Positions 1-8,115 of a DNA stretch of 64,000 nucleotides are shown in pieces. The notes beneath the pieces are model-generated. The model had not been told where the DNA came from, did no database searches, and saw only the letters and a program-made list of their open reading frames with translations. The position numbers were made by a program, and so were the translations under genes. This stretch comes from JAPOXR01 sp965221935. GTDB lineage: Bacteria > Pseudomonadota > Alphaproteobacteria > Rhodobacterales > Rhodobacteraceae. Where the stretch lies: positions 158,596 to 222,595 of the forward strand of contig CBDCSZ010000051.1 of assembly GCA_965221935.1 (NCBI GenBank). Reading direction: 5' to 3'. How positions within the stretch are numbered: the stretch's first letter is position 1; each line of letters begins with the position of its first letter.

Positions 1-1228
1 CGCCGCCGGCGCCGACGCCGGGAAGGCCCGGAAGACCGCGGCCGGTTTCGGGAAGATGGACCGGCTGATGGTCGATCTCTTCATCGAGAAGCATCCGCGG
101 CCGCCGGAGGAGATCGTGATCGACCTTGACGCCACCGACTTTGAGCTGCACGGCGGCCAGGAGCGGCGGTGCTGCCATGGGTATTACGATGAGCACTGCT
201 ATCTGCCGCTGCTTTACTTCTGCGGCAGGGATCCGGTGATGGTCCGGCTGTGCGCCGCCGGCGGCGAGGACGATCTCGAGGCGCTCACGCGGCGGCTGCG
301 CGCGCGCTGGCCCGACACCCGCGTCATCCCGCGGACCGATTCCGGCTTCTGCCGGGATTCCATCATGTCCTGGCGCGGGCGCACCGAGGGGGTGGACTAT
401 GTCATCGGCCTGGCCCGCAGCGCCCGTCTGGAGGCGAAAACCGCGCGCCAGCTGCGGCGCTCGCGGAGCCGCGCGGCCGTGACCGGCCGGAAGTCGCGGC
501 GGTTCCGCTCTTTCACACACCGCACGCGGGACAGCTGGAGCCGCTCCCGCCGCGTCATCGCCAAAGCCGAGGCGCTTCCCGGGCGCGGGGCGCCGAAGCC
601 CGACGCCCGCTTCATCGTCACCTCGCTTCCGGCTTCGGCGTGTCCCGCCCGAAAGCTCTATGAGGATTTTCACTGCGCCAGGGGCGACGCGGAAAACCGT
701 GTGAAAGATCTCAAAACCGGCCTGTTCGCGGACAGATGCTCATCGAACCTGTTCGGCGCCAACGCGCTGCGGCTCCGCTTCTCAGCCTTCGCCCACATCC
801 TGCACAACCGCGTCGCCGCAGCCGCCGGAGGGAAGCTGGCCAGAGCCGCGCCGGAGACGCTGCGGCTGCGGCTGCTGAAGATCGGCGCCCGCGTCAGAAT
901 GTCGGTCCGGCGCATCCACTTCGCCCTGTCCGGCGCCTGCCCGGACCGGGAAGCCTTCGCCGCCGCCTGGATGAACCTCGCTCCCGACTGACCGCTCCGC
1001 CCCCTGGACAGCCTTCCAGCCGGAACGCCGCCGCGGCGGCCGGCCCCGGCTCGCGCCGCCGCCCGAAAATGCGTCGGGCCGCCGTCCGAAGACGCCCGAA
1101 AAGCCTCTCCGGCGGTGAAAAAAGACCGCAGAAACCCACCCGCCGGCCGCCGACACAGCCGGCGGCATCAAAAACCGCGGAAAACGCGCGCTGCGGCGGC
1201 ATTCGCAATCAAGTGTGAGAAATGCAGG
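1..1228 (+). mobile_element. IS1380-family insertion sequence, right part
   Basis: The element enters from the left edge of the window with an IS1380-type transposase. It seems to end near 1228, where the minus strand reads CCTGCATTTCTCACACTTG (1211-1228), a CCT-initiated terminus of the kind known for this family. Just beyond, the minus strand resumes as the N-terminal half of a caspase-like gene, so the boundary is set both by the terminus and by the host gene. The left end and the target duplication lie outside the window. About 220 bases between the transposase stop and the terminus are non-coding. Confidence 0.7.
2..991 (+). CDS. IS1380-family transposase, N-terminus cut by window edge
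   Basis: The open frame runs from base 2, so the 5' end is outside the window. Seen: the DLDATDFELHG segment (first catalytic aspartate), then RTDSGFCRDSIM (second aspartate) and a C-terminal DAENRVKDLKTGLFADRCS block with the catalytic glutamate region. This order is typical of DDE transposases of the IS1380 group. About 330 residues are present of a family length near 430-450. No frameshift is visible in this part, so the copy may be functional. It is unrelated in sequence to the other transposases in the window. Confidence 0.8.
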   Translation, partial: AAGADAGKARKTAAGFGKMDRLMVDLFIEKHPRPPEEIVIDLDATDFELHGGQERRCCHGYYDEHCYLPLLYFCGRDPVMVRLCAAGGEDDLEALTRRLRARWPDTRVIPRTDSGFCRDSIMSWRGRTEGVDYVIGLARSARLEAKTARQLRRSRSRAAVTGRKSRRFRSFTHRTRDSWSRSRRVIAKAEALPGRGAPKPDARFIVTSLPASACPARKLYEDFHCARGDAENRVKDLKTGLFADRCSSNLFGANALRLRFSAFAHILHNRVAAAAGGKLARAAPETLRLRLLKIGARVRMSVRRIHFALSGACPDREAFAAAWMNLAPD

Positions 1229-1375
1229 ATAGTCCCCGTTGCCGATCACCAGGGTGACCCGCTGGGCGGCGGATGCCGGGGCGGAAACGGCCACTGCGAG
1301 CAGCAGGACCGCCGCGGCCGGCTGCAGGGCCGAAGGCAGCAGGAATGAATATCCGGTCGTCAATCTCATCGACAT
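1226..1375 (-). pseudogene. Caspase-like (peptidase C14) protein, N-terminal fragment
   Basis: Reading leftwards from ATG 1375 there is a clear signal peptide (a hydrophobic AVLLLAVAVSAPASA core) followed by AQRVTLVIGNGDYP, the usual opening beta-strand of secreted bacterial caspase-like proteins. The frame then runs straight into the IS1380 terminus. Only about 50 residues survive here and neither the catalytic histidine nor the cysteine is present. The remaining 3' part should lie left of the IS, outside the window. An alternative start is ATG 1399. The assignment rests on the VIGNGDYP motif plus signal peptide, so the family is likely but not certain. Confidence 0.6.
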
Positions 1376-1399
1376 GGCGCGACACTCCGTCATCCTCAT

Positions 1400-1731
1400 T
1401 GCGTTGCGCCGGTGCCGCCTCCAGCACCCCAGCCGGTGGGCCGGTCAGGACATACGCGGCACATCAGCAGCCCGTACACCTGTCTTGGACGGATCTGGCC
1501 ACCCGCTGCCTATCGAAACAACGTGTGGAACCGGATCCACTCGCGCGCCGACCGGAATGTTTCCATAGATTTGCCGAACTGGTCTTCATATGTTATCTCA
1601 TAGTTCCATTGAGCCATTCGCACATCGCCTCCGCGTTTCATGCACCGGGGCACGGGGCTTGACCGATCAACCGTCAATGCACTAACATTCAATCTGAACC
1701 GGTCGCAGGGGTAGGTCAAATCAGACATCCC
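1400..1731. other. Intergenic, no gene recognised
   Basis: About 330 bases between the broken caspase-like gene and the DUF3179 gene. Overlapping open frames exist on both strands but none has a convincing start, Shine-Dalgarno or recognisable product. It presumably holds the promoter of the caspase-like gene. Confidence 0.4.
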
Positions 1732-3103
1732 ATGCCTGCCATTCGCAGCCTCGTCATCGCGTTCGGCATCCTTGTGATGCTGGGGGCGACCGCCGTTCAT
1801 CCCCGGGCGGAGAGCACCGACCGCGCCGTCATCCGGGCATTCTTGACCCTGCTCGTCGGGGAGGCGAACGACAAAGCGCACGCCGTTGAGCTGATCGAGG
1901 CGCGATGGGAGCCCTCATTCCTGCCGATGGCCCTCGGGGTGATCCGCCTGGCCCGCAGCGCGGAGGTCTCCGGCATTCTGGTGAACATCATGGAACGGAA
2001 GGTGGGTGCCGAGCTCGGCCACGATCTCGACGCCTGGCAACGCAAGATGTGGAATGAGCCTGAGGCGCGGCACCCGCGCTATGCCGCGTTCAAGAGCGCG
2101 CTCTACAGCCTCATTGACCCGCGATTCTCGGCGTATTTCGACATGGCCGGCAAACCGCTCATCCGGCTCGACGAGATCGTCTGGGGCGGCGTGCGGCAGG
2201 ATGGCATTCCGCCGCTTCGCAACCCGGCGATGCTGTCCCCGGAAGACGCCGGCTACTTGGAGGACGACCACATCGTGTTCGGCCTCTCCGTCAACGGCGA
2301 CGCCCGCGCCTATCCGAAACGCATCCTCGCCTGGCACGAGATGTTCGTCGACACGGTCGGCGGCGTGCCGGTCGCCGGGGTGTACTGCACCTTGTGCGGT
2401 ACCGTGCTCCTCTATCACACCAAGCACCAAGGCGTGCATCACCGGCTCGGCACGAGCGGCTTCCTCTACCGATCGAACAAGCTCATGTTCGACCAGGCCA
2501 CCCAGTCGCTGTGGAGCACGATGCTGGGCGCGCCGGTCCGTCGGGCCGCTTGCCGGAAAGGGCATCGTGCTGGAGCGCGGGAGCGTTGTGACGACTACCT
2601 GGGGCGAGTGGCGGCGGCGCCACCCCGAAACCCGGGTGCTCTCGCTCGATACCGGCTACCGGCGCGACTACGCCGAAGGGGCTGCCTACCGCGACTACTT
2701 CGCGACCGACGCGCTGATGTTCTCGGTTCCCGTTCTCGACACCCGGCTGAAGAACAAGGACGAGGTGTTCACGGTGCTGCTCGCCGCTCACCCGGAGGCA
2801 CCGCTCGCCATATCGGCCGAATTCCTTGCCGCAACACCCGTCCATCACGATGCGATCGAAAACACGGCGCTCGTGGTGCTCACCGATCCTTCGGGCGCGA
2901 ACCGGGCCTACACGAGTGAAGACGTGACGTTCACCCGGTACGACGGCGACCGGAGTGTGGAGGACAGCTCCGGCACGATCTGGACGATGGACGAGCATGC
3001 CTTGACCGCTGAAGACGGGCGTGTTCTCCGCCGTGTCCCGGCGCAGCGAGCGTTCTGGTTCGGTTGGTACGCCGCGTTCCCGAACACACGGCTGGTGCGG
3101 TAG
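1732..3103 (+). pseudogene. DUF3179 domain secreted protein, frameshifted
   Basis: ATG 1732 opens a signal peptide and about 270 residues of a DUF3179-type protein. They include RNPAMLSPEDAGYLEDDHIV, the GDARAYPKRILAWHE block and GVYCTLCGTVLLY with paired cysteines. Near 2540 the reading moves to the +1 frame and continues as VGPLAGKGIVLERGSVVTT, then the DTGYRRDYAEGAAYRDYF segment, to a stop at 3103. Joined, the two frames make a normal family-length protein of about 455 residues. So this is either a gene with one indel or a sequencing error. The family has no firmly known function; it may bind a metal or cofactor in the periplasm. Confidence 0.75.
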
Positions 3104-3258
3104 CAGGCCGGTCTACACTACGCCGTCACGAAGGAATTCCGCAGCTTGGTCAGCAGCGCATGCCGCGACCACACTCCGCTCACCCCGCCGGACGACACGT
3201 GGATGCCCTTGCAGGAAGGTTGTCTCAAAGTTCTCAATTGCAAGCTTGTGCTCGGAGC

Positions 3259-3915
3259 TTATTTCGGCAGTCGCCATGAGGCGGCGGCAAGAGTGCCTCC
3301 GATCAAGCCGAATTCATATTTTTGCGCGAACAGACAGCTGTTCAAAACACTCTCAATGAGAACAAATAGCATTGCCAGCGCCAGCCAACGCACGCCTCCA
3401 GAATCCAAACGGTAAGCCATCCGATCCAGCCGATGCCGGATGCGAAATCGGTTCCGCGACGTCGCGCATTGCAAAAGCGCGTCTTCAACGTCCCGCATAT
3501 AGGTCTCGAGTTCACTGCGAGTGCTCTCAAACTCGTTGGACGCCTTGCTTGCCTCGGATTCCACCTCAGTTTTGGCGTCAAAGACCAGGGCAAGCCGTTG
3601 CCGGTAAACTTCACAGTGCTCTTGATAATTCTGCTGGCATTTCCGCCGGAGCCTGCGAACCTCATCGACGATTTCCAGTTCCGCGCTGTCGAGCGATACG
3701 CTTTCTGTCGCCGGCAGTTCCTTTTTGCCGGTTTCCCGGCCTCTTTTCTCCGGATTCAAGCGTTTTAGAAGATTGCCTGTGTCGATGTCAGGAAAGATGT
3801 CTGCGGTAGGAACGAATGCATCTGCCCGAAAAAGCTCTTTGATCTTTTGCAATTCGAGGGTGTCCTGACCAGTCAGCGCATTTGATAAATGGCGGGGGGA
3901 TTCCAATTTCAACAT
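3259..3915 (-). CDS. Hypothetical coiled-coil protein with C-terminal membrane segment
   Basis: No family recognised. The protein is mostly charged, with a long predicted helical stretch (residues about 75-160, rich in E/R/L heptads) followed by a hydrophobic segment LALAMLFVLIESVLNSCLF and a second, weaker one, FGLIGGTLAAA, just before the stop. It ends abruptly after the second hydrophobic segment, so it may be a C-terminally truncated version of a larger membrane protein. ATG 3915 is preferred because it avoids overlap with the divergent gene at 3993; an in-frame ATG exists at 3966. Its 3' neighbour is the DUF3179 gene, convergent. Confidence 0.5.
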   Translation of the reverse strand: MLKLESPRHLSNALTGQDTLELQKIKELFRADAFVPTADIFPDIDTGNLLKRLNPEKRGRETGKKELPATESVSLDSAELEIVDEVRRLRRKCQQNYQEHCEVYRQRLALVFDAKTEVESEASKASNEFESTRSELETYMRDVEDALLQCATSRNRFRIRHRLDRMAYRLDSGGVRWLALAMLFVLIESVLNSCLFAQKYEFGLIGGTLAAASWRLPK

Positions 3916-3992
3916 GGATTTGCAAGTTAGAATATTCGCAGGATACTGTGCGCCGATTACCGGCAACGAACCGAACCAAGGAGGTGGCCCGG

Positions 3993-4712
3993 ATGAGGAT
4001 TCTGGTCTTGCAGCACGCTAGGGTTGAACATCCGGGTATTTTCCGAAGGTTTCTCGATGAAGACGGACACAGCTGGGAGCCGGTCGAGCTTGATGAGGGC
4101 GAACCCATTCCGAAATTGGACGGTTTTGACGCGCTTTGGGTGTTGGGTGGTCCGATGGATGTTTGGCAAGAGGATGAGCATCCTTGGCTTCCCGGTGAAA
4201 AAGCGTTGATCCGCGAGGCCGTTGCGGAAAAAGGAATGCCGTTTCTTGGCCTATGTCTTGGCCACCAGCTGCTGGCGGAAGCGTTGGGCGGCGGCTGCGG
4301 CAAGGCGGCGCAGTCGGAAGTCGGAGTGATGGATGTCGAATTGACGGAAGCTGGGGGCGAAAGCGTGTTTCTCGACGGTTTGGACGACCGGTTTCCCTGT
4401 TTACAGTGGCACGGGGCGGAAGTGAATTCACTGCCGGCGGGGGCGGTTGTGCTGGCCTCTTCGCCGGTCTGCGCGGTTCAGGCGATGAGCTGGGGTCCGC
4501 GCGCGTTTTCGGCACAGTTTCATGTCGAAGTTGAGCCCGACACTGTGACTAACTGGGCGGCGATACCGGAATACGCGGAGGCGCTCCGCGCAAATTTCGG
4601 CAAAAACGGCGTCAGTATTCTGGCTGCAGCGTGCGGCGATGCGATGACGGGATTTCAGTCCGTCGCCGAGCGGGTTTACATGAACTGGATGCATGCCGCC
4701 GCCAGGGCCTGA
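3993..4712 (+). CDS. Class I glutamine amidotransferase (GMP-synthase-like GATase)
   Basis: Stand-alone type 1 glutamine amidotransferase of 239 residues. The start ATG 3993 follows a GGAGG Shine-Dalgarno by a good distance; upstream in-frame codons lack one. Visible motifs are VLGGPMDV (oxyanion region), FLGLCLGHQLLAEALGG with the nucleophilic cysteine, and AQFHVEVEPD with the catalytic histidine and a following glutamate. These proteins hydrolyse glutamine and pass ammonia to an unknown acceptor; the acceptor cannot be read from the sequence. It is divergent from the coiled-coil gene and followed by a decayed Panacea locus, so no operon partner is evident. Confidence 0.85.
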   Translation: MRILVLQHARVEHPGIFRRFLDEDGHSWEPVELDEGEPIPKLDGFDALWVLGGPMDVWQEDEHPWLPGEKALIREAVAEKGMPFLGLCLGHQLLAEALGGGCGKAAQSEVGVMDVELTEAGGESVFLDGLDDRFPCLQWHGAEVNSLPAGAVVLASSPVCAVQAMSWGPRAFSAQFHVEVEPDTVTNWAAIPEYAEALRANFGKNGVSILAAACGDAMTGFQSVAERVYMNWMHAAARA

Positions 4713-4855
4713 TCGCTGGTCTGGAGGTCAATCCACAAACGGCAACACAGCGTCTCCGCCGAAACCAGCGGCCCTTGTCGGAGCGGCCTGTCTGGTCTTT
4801 GCTGACGTCGCTGGATTGTGGCAGGTTTTCAACCAGGAAAAAACACTCAATCAAG

Positions 4856-5317
4856 ATGTCCAAGACGTTTTCCGCTCATGCCATCGCGGACTTTGCAATG
4901 GCGTGTGATGCGCGGCAAATTGCGCATTGGTTTCTGTAACGCGCCTTTGAGGACCAACATAAACGGTCAGTCATGCCGTTGCTCAAGCTGACCAAGACTG
5001 CGCATGGCTGGTGTTTTGTGGTGTGTGACCAGCCATTGTTCAACAATTGGGTCGAAGCGTGGCGCTATGGCCCTGATATTCCCGAATTTTACAGCGTAAT
5101 TCGGCAACAGGGTGTAGACCCGGCCAGGCATTTGCATAACCATGCGGCCGAAGTTGAGCCGCGTTGCGGAAAACTCCTCGAGCAAGTTGAAATTGTTTAC
5201 GGGCACATTGGTCCGGCGAGGCTTTCAAAACTTGCGCACGCAGCAGGCGGCCCGCAAGACATCGCCACTCAAGTGGCCGAACATTTCGCCAGCATTTCGA
5301 GTGATCTCATCAAATGA
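4856..5317 (+). pseudogene. Panacea (SocA-like) domain protein with in-frame stop
   Basis: From ATG 4856 the frame gives MSKTFSAHAIADFAM..., which resembles the N-terminus of Panacea proteins. It hits TAA at 4937-4939, then continues in the same frame through LKLTKTAHGW and WVEAWRYGPDIPEFYSVIR, the two signature blocks of the domain. Panacea proteins are antitoxins or proteolysis adaptors in PanTA-type toxin-antitoxin loci. The shorter ORF starting at ATG 4973 has no Shine-Dalgarno and lacks the N-terminal helix, so a nonsense mutation in an older gene is the simpler reading. The next gene overlaps it by ATGA. Confidence 0.65.
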
Positions 5318-5688
5318 CACTTGTGAACAAAAAGCCAGCGGACAAGCGGCAAGCTTTGATGACTGAAGCAGTTCCGGAAGTTGACAAGGGCGATCCGAGT
5401 CTGAGTCAAAGCGCACCGGACGCCAATTCCATGTCGAGCGGGTTTCGCTTGATTGAGGCCGATTCGAAATCAAAGGCGTTCCGAAACCGCTAAGCCGGTC
5501 AGCGATTCCGGTGAAGGCTTTGGGCAGACGGTCTGTGTGCTGCATTGGAATGGTGCTTGGTGTGTGACTTGCTGTCCCCCGAATTCTTCGAAGCGCCGGC
5601 TGCCATGCCGGTTGCCGCATATGCGGCGCCAATCTTGTTTATGACCGCCTTTATGATTGTGTTGCTTGCTGCCGTATTCAGGGGATAA
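5314..5688 (+). pseudogene. Putative membrane partner of the Panacea protein, with in-frame stops
   Basis: ATG 5314 overlaps the Panacea stop by four bases (ATGA). The first 59 residues are hydrophilic and end at TAA 5491. The same frame continues, past one more stop, into a proline/alanine stretch and a hydrophobic end, AAPILFMTAFMIVLLAAVF, closing at TAA 5688. The shared frame on both sides of the stops and the overlap with the Panacea gene suggest one ancestral gene of about 124 codons with a C-terminal membrane segment. Membrane-active partners are known for Panacea antitoxins, but I cannot assign the toxin family. Confidence 0.5.
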
Positions 5689-5864
5689 CGCAAAAGTGGT
5701 GCAAACACCTCGTTGTCTGCCGTCAAGAATGTGCTTCGACGAACCGGGACTGCGAGCGATATCTGACTTGGATATCCTTCATGAGGCCATTCTGAATCAA
5801 TTCCGGTGACGGCGCCGGAGACGTTGTGCGCAATTTCAGATGCATCTGAATTCACATGGCTCCG

Positions 5865-6551
5865 CTAAGTCGAAGAGGCGCGGGTCAGCGACAATCTGGC
5901 GGTTTCAAGGTGATTCTTCATGTGCGCCGCCGCCTCTTCCGGCGCCCGGGCCCGGACGGCGTCAAATATGTTCCTGTGCTGCGCATTGTAACGCGAGATG
6001 ATGTTCGGTTCGAGCGTGAGCTGCCGCATCCGCGTCCATTGCGGCTGGCCGCGAACCGAGGTGACCTGGGCGGACAGCCAAATCAGCAGAGGGTTTTTTG
6101 TTGTCCCGGCCAACAGCGCATGAAACCGGGTGTCGGCGTCGGCAAACCGCGCCACGTCCGCGACCCACTCTTCCATTTCAATGAGAAGCGCTTCCATCCT
6201 GTCAAAGTCGGACGGGACCGCGTTCAATACAGACAGCCGGCAGATGTGCGGCTCCAGGGCAAATCTCACATCCATCAGTTCCAGCGGCCGGGCCGCTGCA
6301 AAGACATCGCCGACCGGCGGCACCTGCTCGCCGCGCACATAGGAGCCGCTGCCGCGATGCGCGGTGATCAGCGAGTCGTCGGCGAGTTCCGCCAACGCAC
6401 GGCGCACGGTGTCGCGCGACACGCCGAAGCGCGCCGCCAGCCGCCGTTCCGACGGCAGCCGGTCGCGCGGCTTCAGATCGCCGGAGTCGATCCCGGCGCG
6501 GATCTGGTCCGCAACCTCCGAAGCCCGCCGAATTCCTTTCGAAATCGCCAT
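5865..6551 (-). CDS. GntR-family transcriptional regulator (FCD/FadR type)
   Basis: The N-terminal winged helix is clear: the DRLPSERRLAARFGVSRDTV block, then RRALAELADDSLITAHRGSGSYV. An all-helical C-terminal FCD domain follows, with DVRFALEPHICRLS, FHALLAGTTKNPLL and the HRNIFDAVRARAPEEAAAHM histidine-bearing helix. The start is uncertain between ATG 6551 and ATG 6572. The gene is divergent from the catabolic operon beginning at 6724, and an inverted repeat lies between them. It probably represses that operon and responds to a small carboxylate or amine intermediate. That role is inferred from position; the family assignment is firm. Confidence 0.88.
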   Translation of the reverse strand: MAISKGIRRASEVADQIRAGIDSGDLKPRDRLPSERRLAARFGVSRDTVRRALAELADDSLITAHRGSGSYVRGEQVPPVGDVFAAARPLELMDVRFALEPHICRLSVLNAVPSDFDRMEALLIEMEEWVADVARFADADTRFHALLAGTTKNPLLIWLSAQVTSVRGQPQWTRMRQLTLEPNIISRYNAQHRNIFDAVRARAPEEAAAHMKNHLETARLSLTRASST

Positions 6552-6582
6552 CCCGATTCCCTTCACGGACATACCAAATATA

Positions 6583-6612
6583 TACCATTATCGATTTTTG
6601 CAATAATTGGTA
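6583..6612. promoter_or_regulatory. Candidate operator between GntR regulator and catabolic operon
   Basis: Imperfect inverted repeat TACCATTAT (6583-6591) and ATAATTGGTA (6603-6612) in an A/T-rich pocket. It lies just upstream of the regulator start and about 110 bases before the first catabolic gene. A further ATACCA copy lies at 6571. The position suits autoregulation plus control of the divergent operon. Confidence 0.45.
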
Positions 6613-6723
6613 CTAAAGTGGCTTGCAATTCCTTGCAGTGTGGTGTGATGCTGGTAGGAGTTTCGCTGAACTGACGAGTGATTCGTTCGGTGACATCCAC
6701 AGTTCGGAGAATCTGGAGGGGTC

Positions 6724-8067
6724 ATGGAAATTCCGGAAAGGGTGGAGTACCTCATCATCGGCGCCGGCATCCACGGGCTGTCGACGGCCTGGAGGCTGGG
6801 TCAGAGACTCAACGCCAACGGCAAGGGCGCGCACGGGCGTATTCTTGTTATTGACAAGGAGGGCGTTGCCGCCGGCGCGTCCGGAATCGCCTGCGGCGTC
6901 GTGCGCAACAACTACTTTCAGCCGGCGATGCGGCGGCTGATGGCGCACTCAGTCGATGTTTGGGAAACCGATCCGAAAGGGCTGAGCTACCACCCTGTCG
7001 GTTACATGCAGGTCTCGTGCGAGGCGATGCGGGACGATGTCGGCACGATTTATGAACAGCAGCGCGAAATCGGCTACGAAAGCGAGTTTATCGAAGGGTC
7101 GAACGCCGCAACCAACTATATGCGCGGTTTGTTCAGCGACTGGCAGGCCAAGAATATCACATCGGTTCTGCACGAGAAGCGCGGCGGCTACTCGAACAAC
7201 ACATTGTCAATGCGTGGCCTCGCGGACAAAGCCGAGGAGCAGGGCGCCGCCATTCTTCCCGGCGTCAAGGTTTTGGGGTTCAGTTTCGAGTCGGGCTCCG
7301 GAGCCGTTTCCAGCGTCGAAACCGACAAAGGCAGTATTGCCTGTGACCATGTGATCATCGGGGTCGGCCCGTGGGTCCGCGATTTCTGGGACATGCTGGG
7401 GCTGCCAAAATCAATCACGGTCAAGGATCTCGAAGGCAGCATCCACGAAAATGTCGCGATGTGGCGGTATTGGCAGCTCGAAGAAGGCGTTCTGTCGGTC
7501 CCGCCCGAGACGCTGCTGACAGACAGCGGCGATGTGCCGCCGGTCATTCATGTCGATACCGATGCGCCGCTTCATTCGGATGTCGACGGGTCAGTGATCA
7601 CCGACAAGATGTGGGGCATCTACTACAAACCGGACTGGCACTTCGGCGGCGTGCAGGGCGGCGCATCGCCATACAAGGTCGAGACGCCCGTGGATGAGGT
7701 CGCGGTCGACCCGTACGGCCCAAAAAGCCCGGAATTTGTGGCCAACGACGACTTCAAAGTGATGTGGGTTTCGGCACTGGCGCATTGCCACAAACGGTTC
7801 GAGGGCATGATGCCGAAATACCACCGCGAAGCGTCCGGAGGCATCGGCTGTTTCACTGCCGACAGTTTCCCCGTGTTCGACCGGTTCTGCGAAAACGCGA
7901 CCGTGATCGCGGACTCGAACCATGGCTGGAAAATGATCGGTGTCGGCCATTTGATCGCCGATGAAGTGCTGGGGGAATCCCAGGAACTGCTTGAGCCGTT
8001 CCGGTTCGACCGTTTTGAGAAGGGCGAACTGCACCCGGTTTCAAACAGCCCGTACCCATGGAGTTGA
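6724..8067 (+). CDS. FAD-dependent amine oxidoreductase (DAO / sarcosine-oxidase beta-like)
   Basis: 447 residues, preceded by GGAGGGG. The N-terminal dinucleotide fold is IIGAGIHGLSTAWRL (GxGxxG at residues 13-18), followed by LVIDKEGVAAGASG, the adenine-ribose region and covalent-flavin neighbourhood of DAO enzymes. The C-terminal half has GGIGCFTADSFPVFD and SNHGWKMIGVGHLIAD, the FAD-closing segment. Enzymes of this family oxidise secondary or tertiary amines such as sarcosine, dimethylglycine or N-methylglutamate. It leads a run of co-directional genes that include GlxBCD/MgsABC-like subunits and a folate-binding aminomethyltransferase. It may therefore serve as the oxidising subunit of an N-methyl-amino-acid dehydrogenase, though the substrate is not readable. 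Confidence 0.85.
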   Translation: MEIPERVEYLIIGAGIHGLSTAWRLGQRLNANGKGAHGRILVIDKEGVAAGASGIACGVVRNNYFQPAMRRLMAHSVDVWETDPKGLSYHPVGYMQVSCEAMRDDVGTIYEQQREIGYESEFIEGSNAATNYMRGLFSDWQAKNITSVLHEKRGGYSNNTLSMRGLADKAEEQGAAILPGVKVLGFSFESGSGAVSSVETDKGSIACDHVIIGVGPWVRDFWDMLGLPKSITVKDLEGSIHENVAMWRYWQLEEGVLSVPPETLLTDSGDVPPVIHVDTDAPLHSDVDGSVITDKMWGIYYKPDWHFGGVQGGASPYKVETPVDEVAVDPYGPKSPEFVANDDFKVMWVSALAHCHKRFEGMMPKYHREASGGIGCFTADSFPVFDRFCENATVIADSNHGWKMIGVGHLIADEVLGESQELLEPFRFDRFEKGELHPVSNSPYPWS

Positions 8068-8115
8068 CGCCGCTGCGCCGCCGGCGGCCATCGAAAGAAA
8101 AAAACGGAGAAGACT

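Noticed and set aside
736..1218. ORF of 160 codons over the IS1380 transposase end
   Set aside because: Arginine/proline/alanine-rich shadow of the transposase and the GC-rich IS end; no domain or Shine-Dalgarno.
1915..2565. Minus-strand ORF of 216 codons opposite the DUF3179 gene
   Set aside because: Antisense shadow: the plus strand carries clear DUF3179 motifs.
4973..5317. Short Panacea ORF as a complete gene
   Set aside because: No Shine-Dalgarno, and the N-terminal helix of the family lies upstream in the same frame beyond the TAA.
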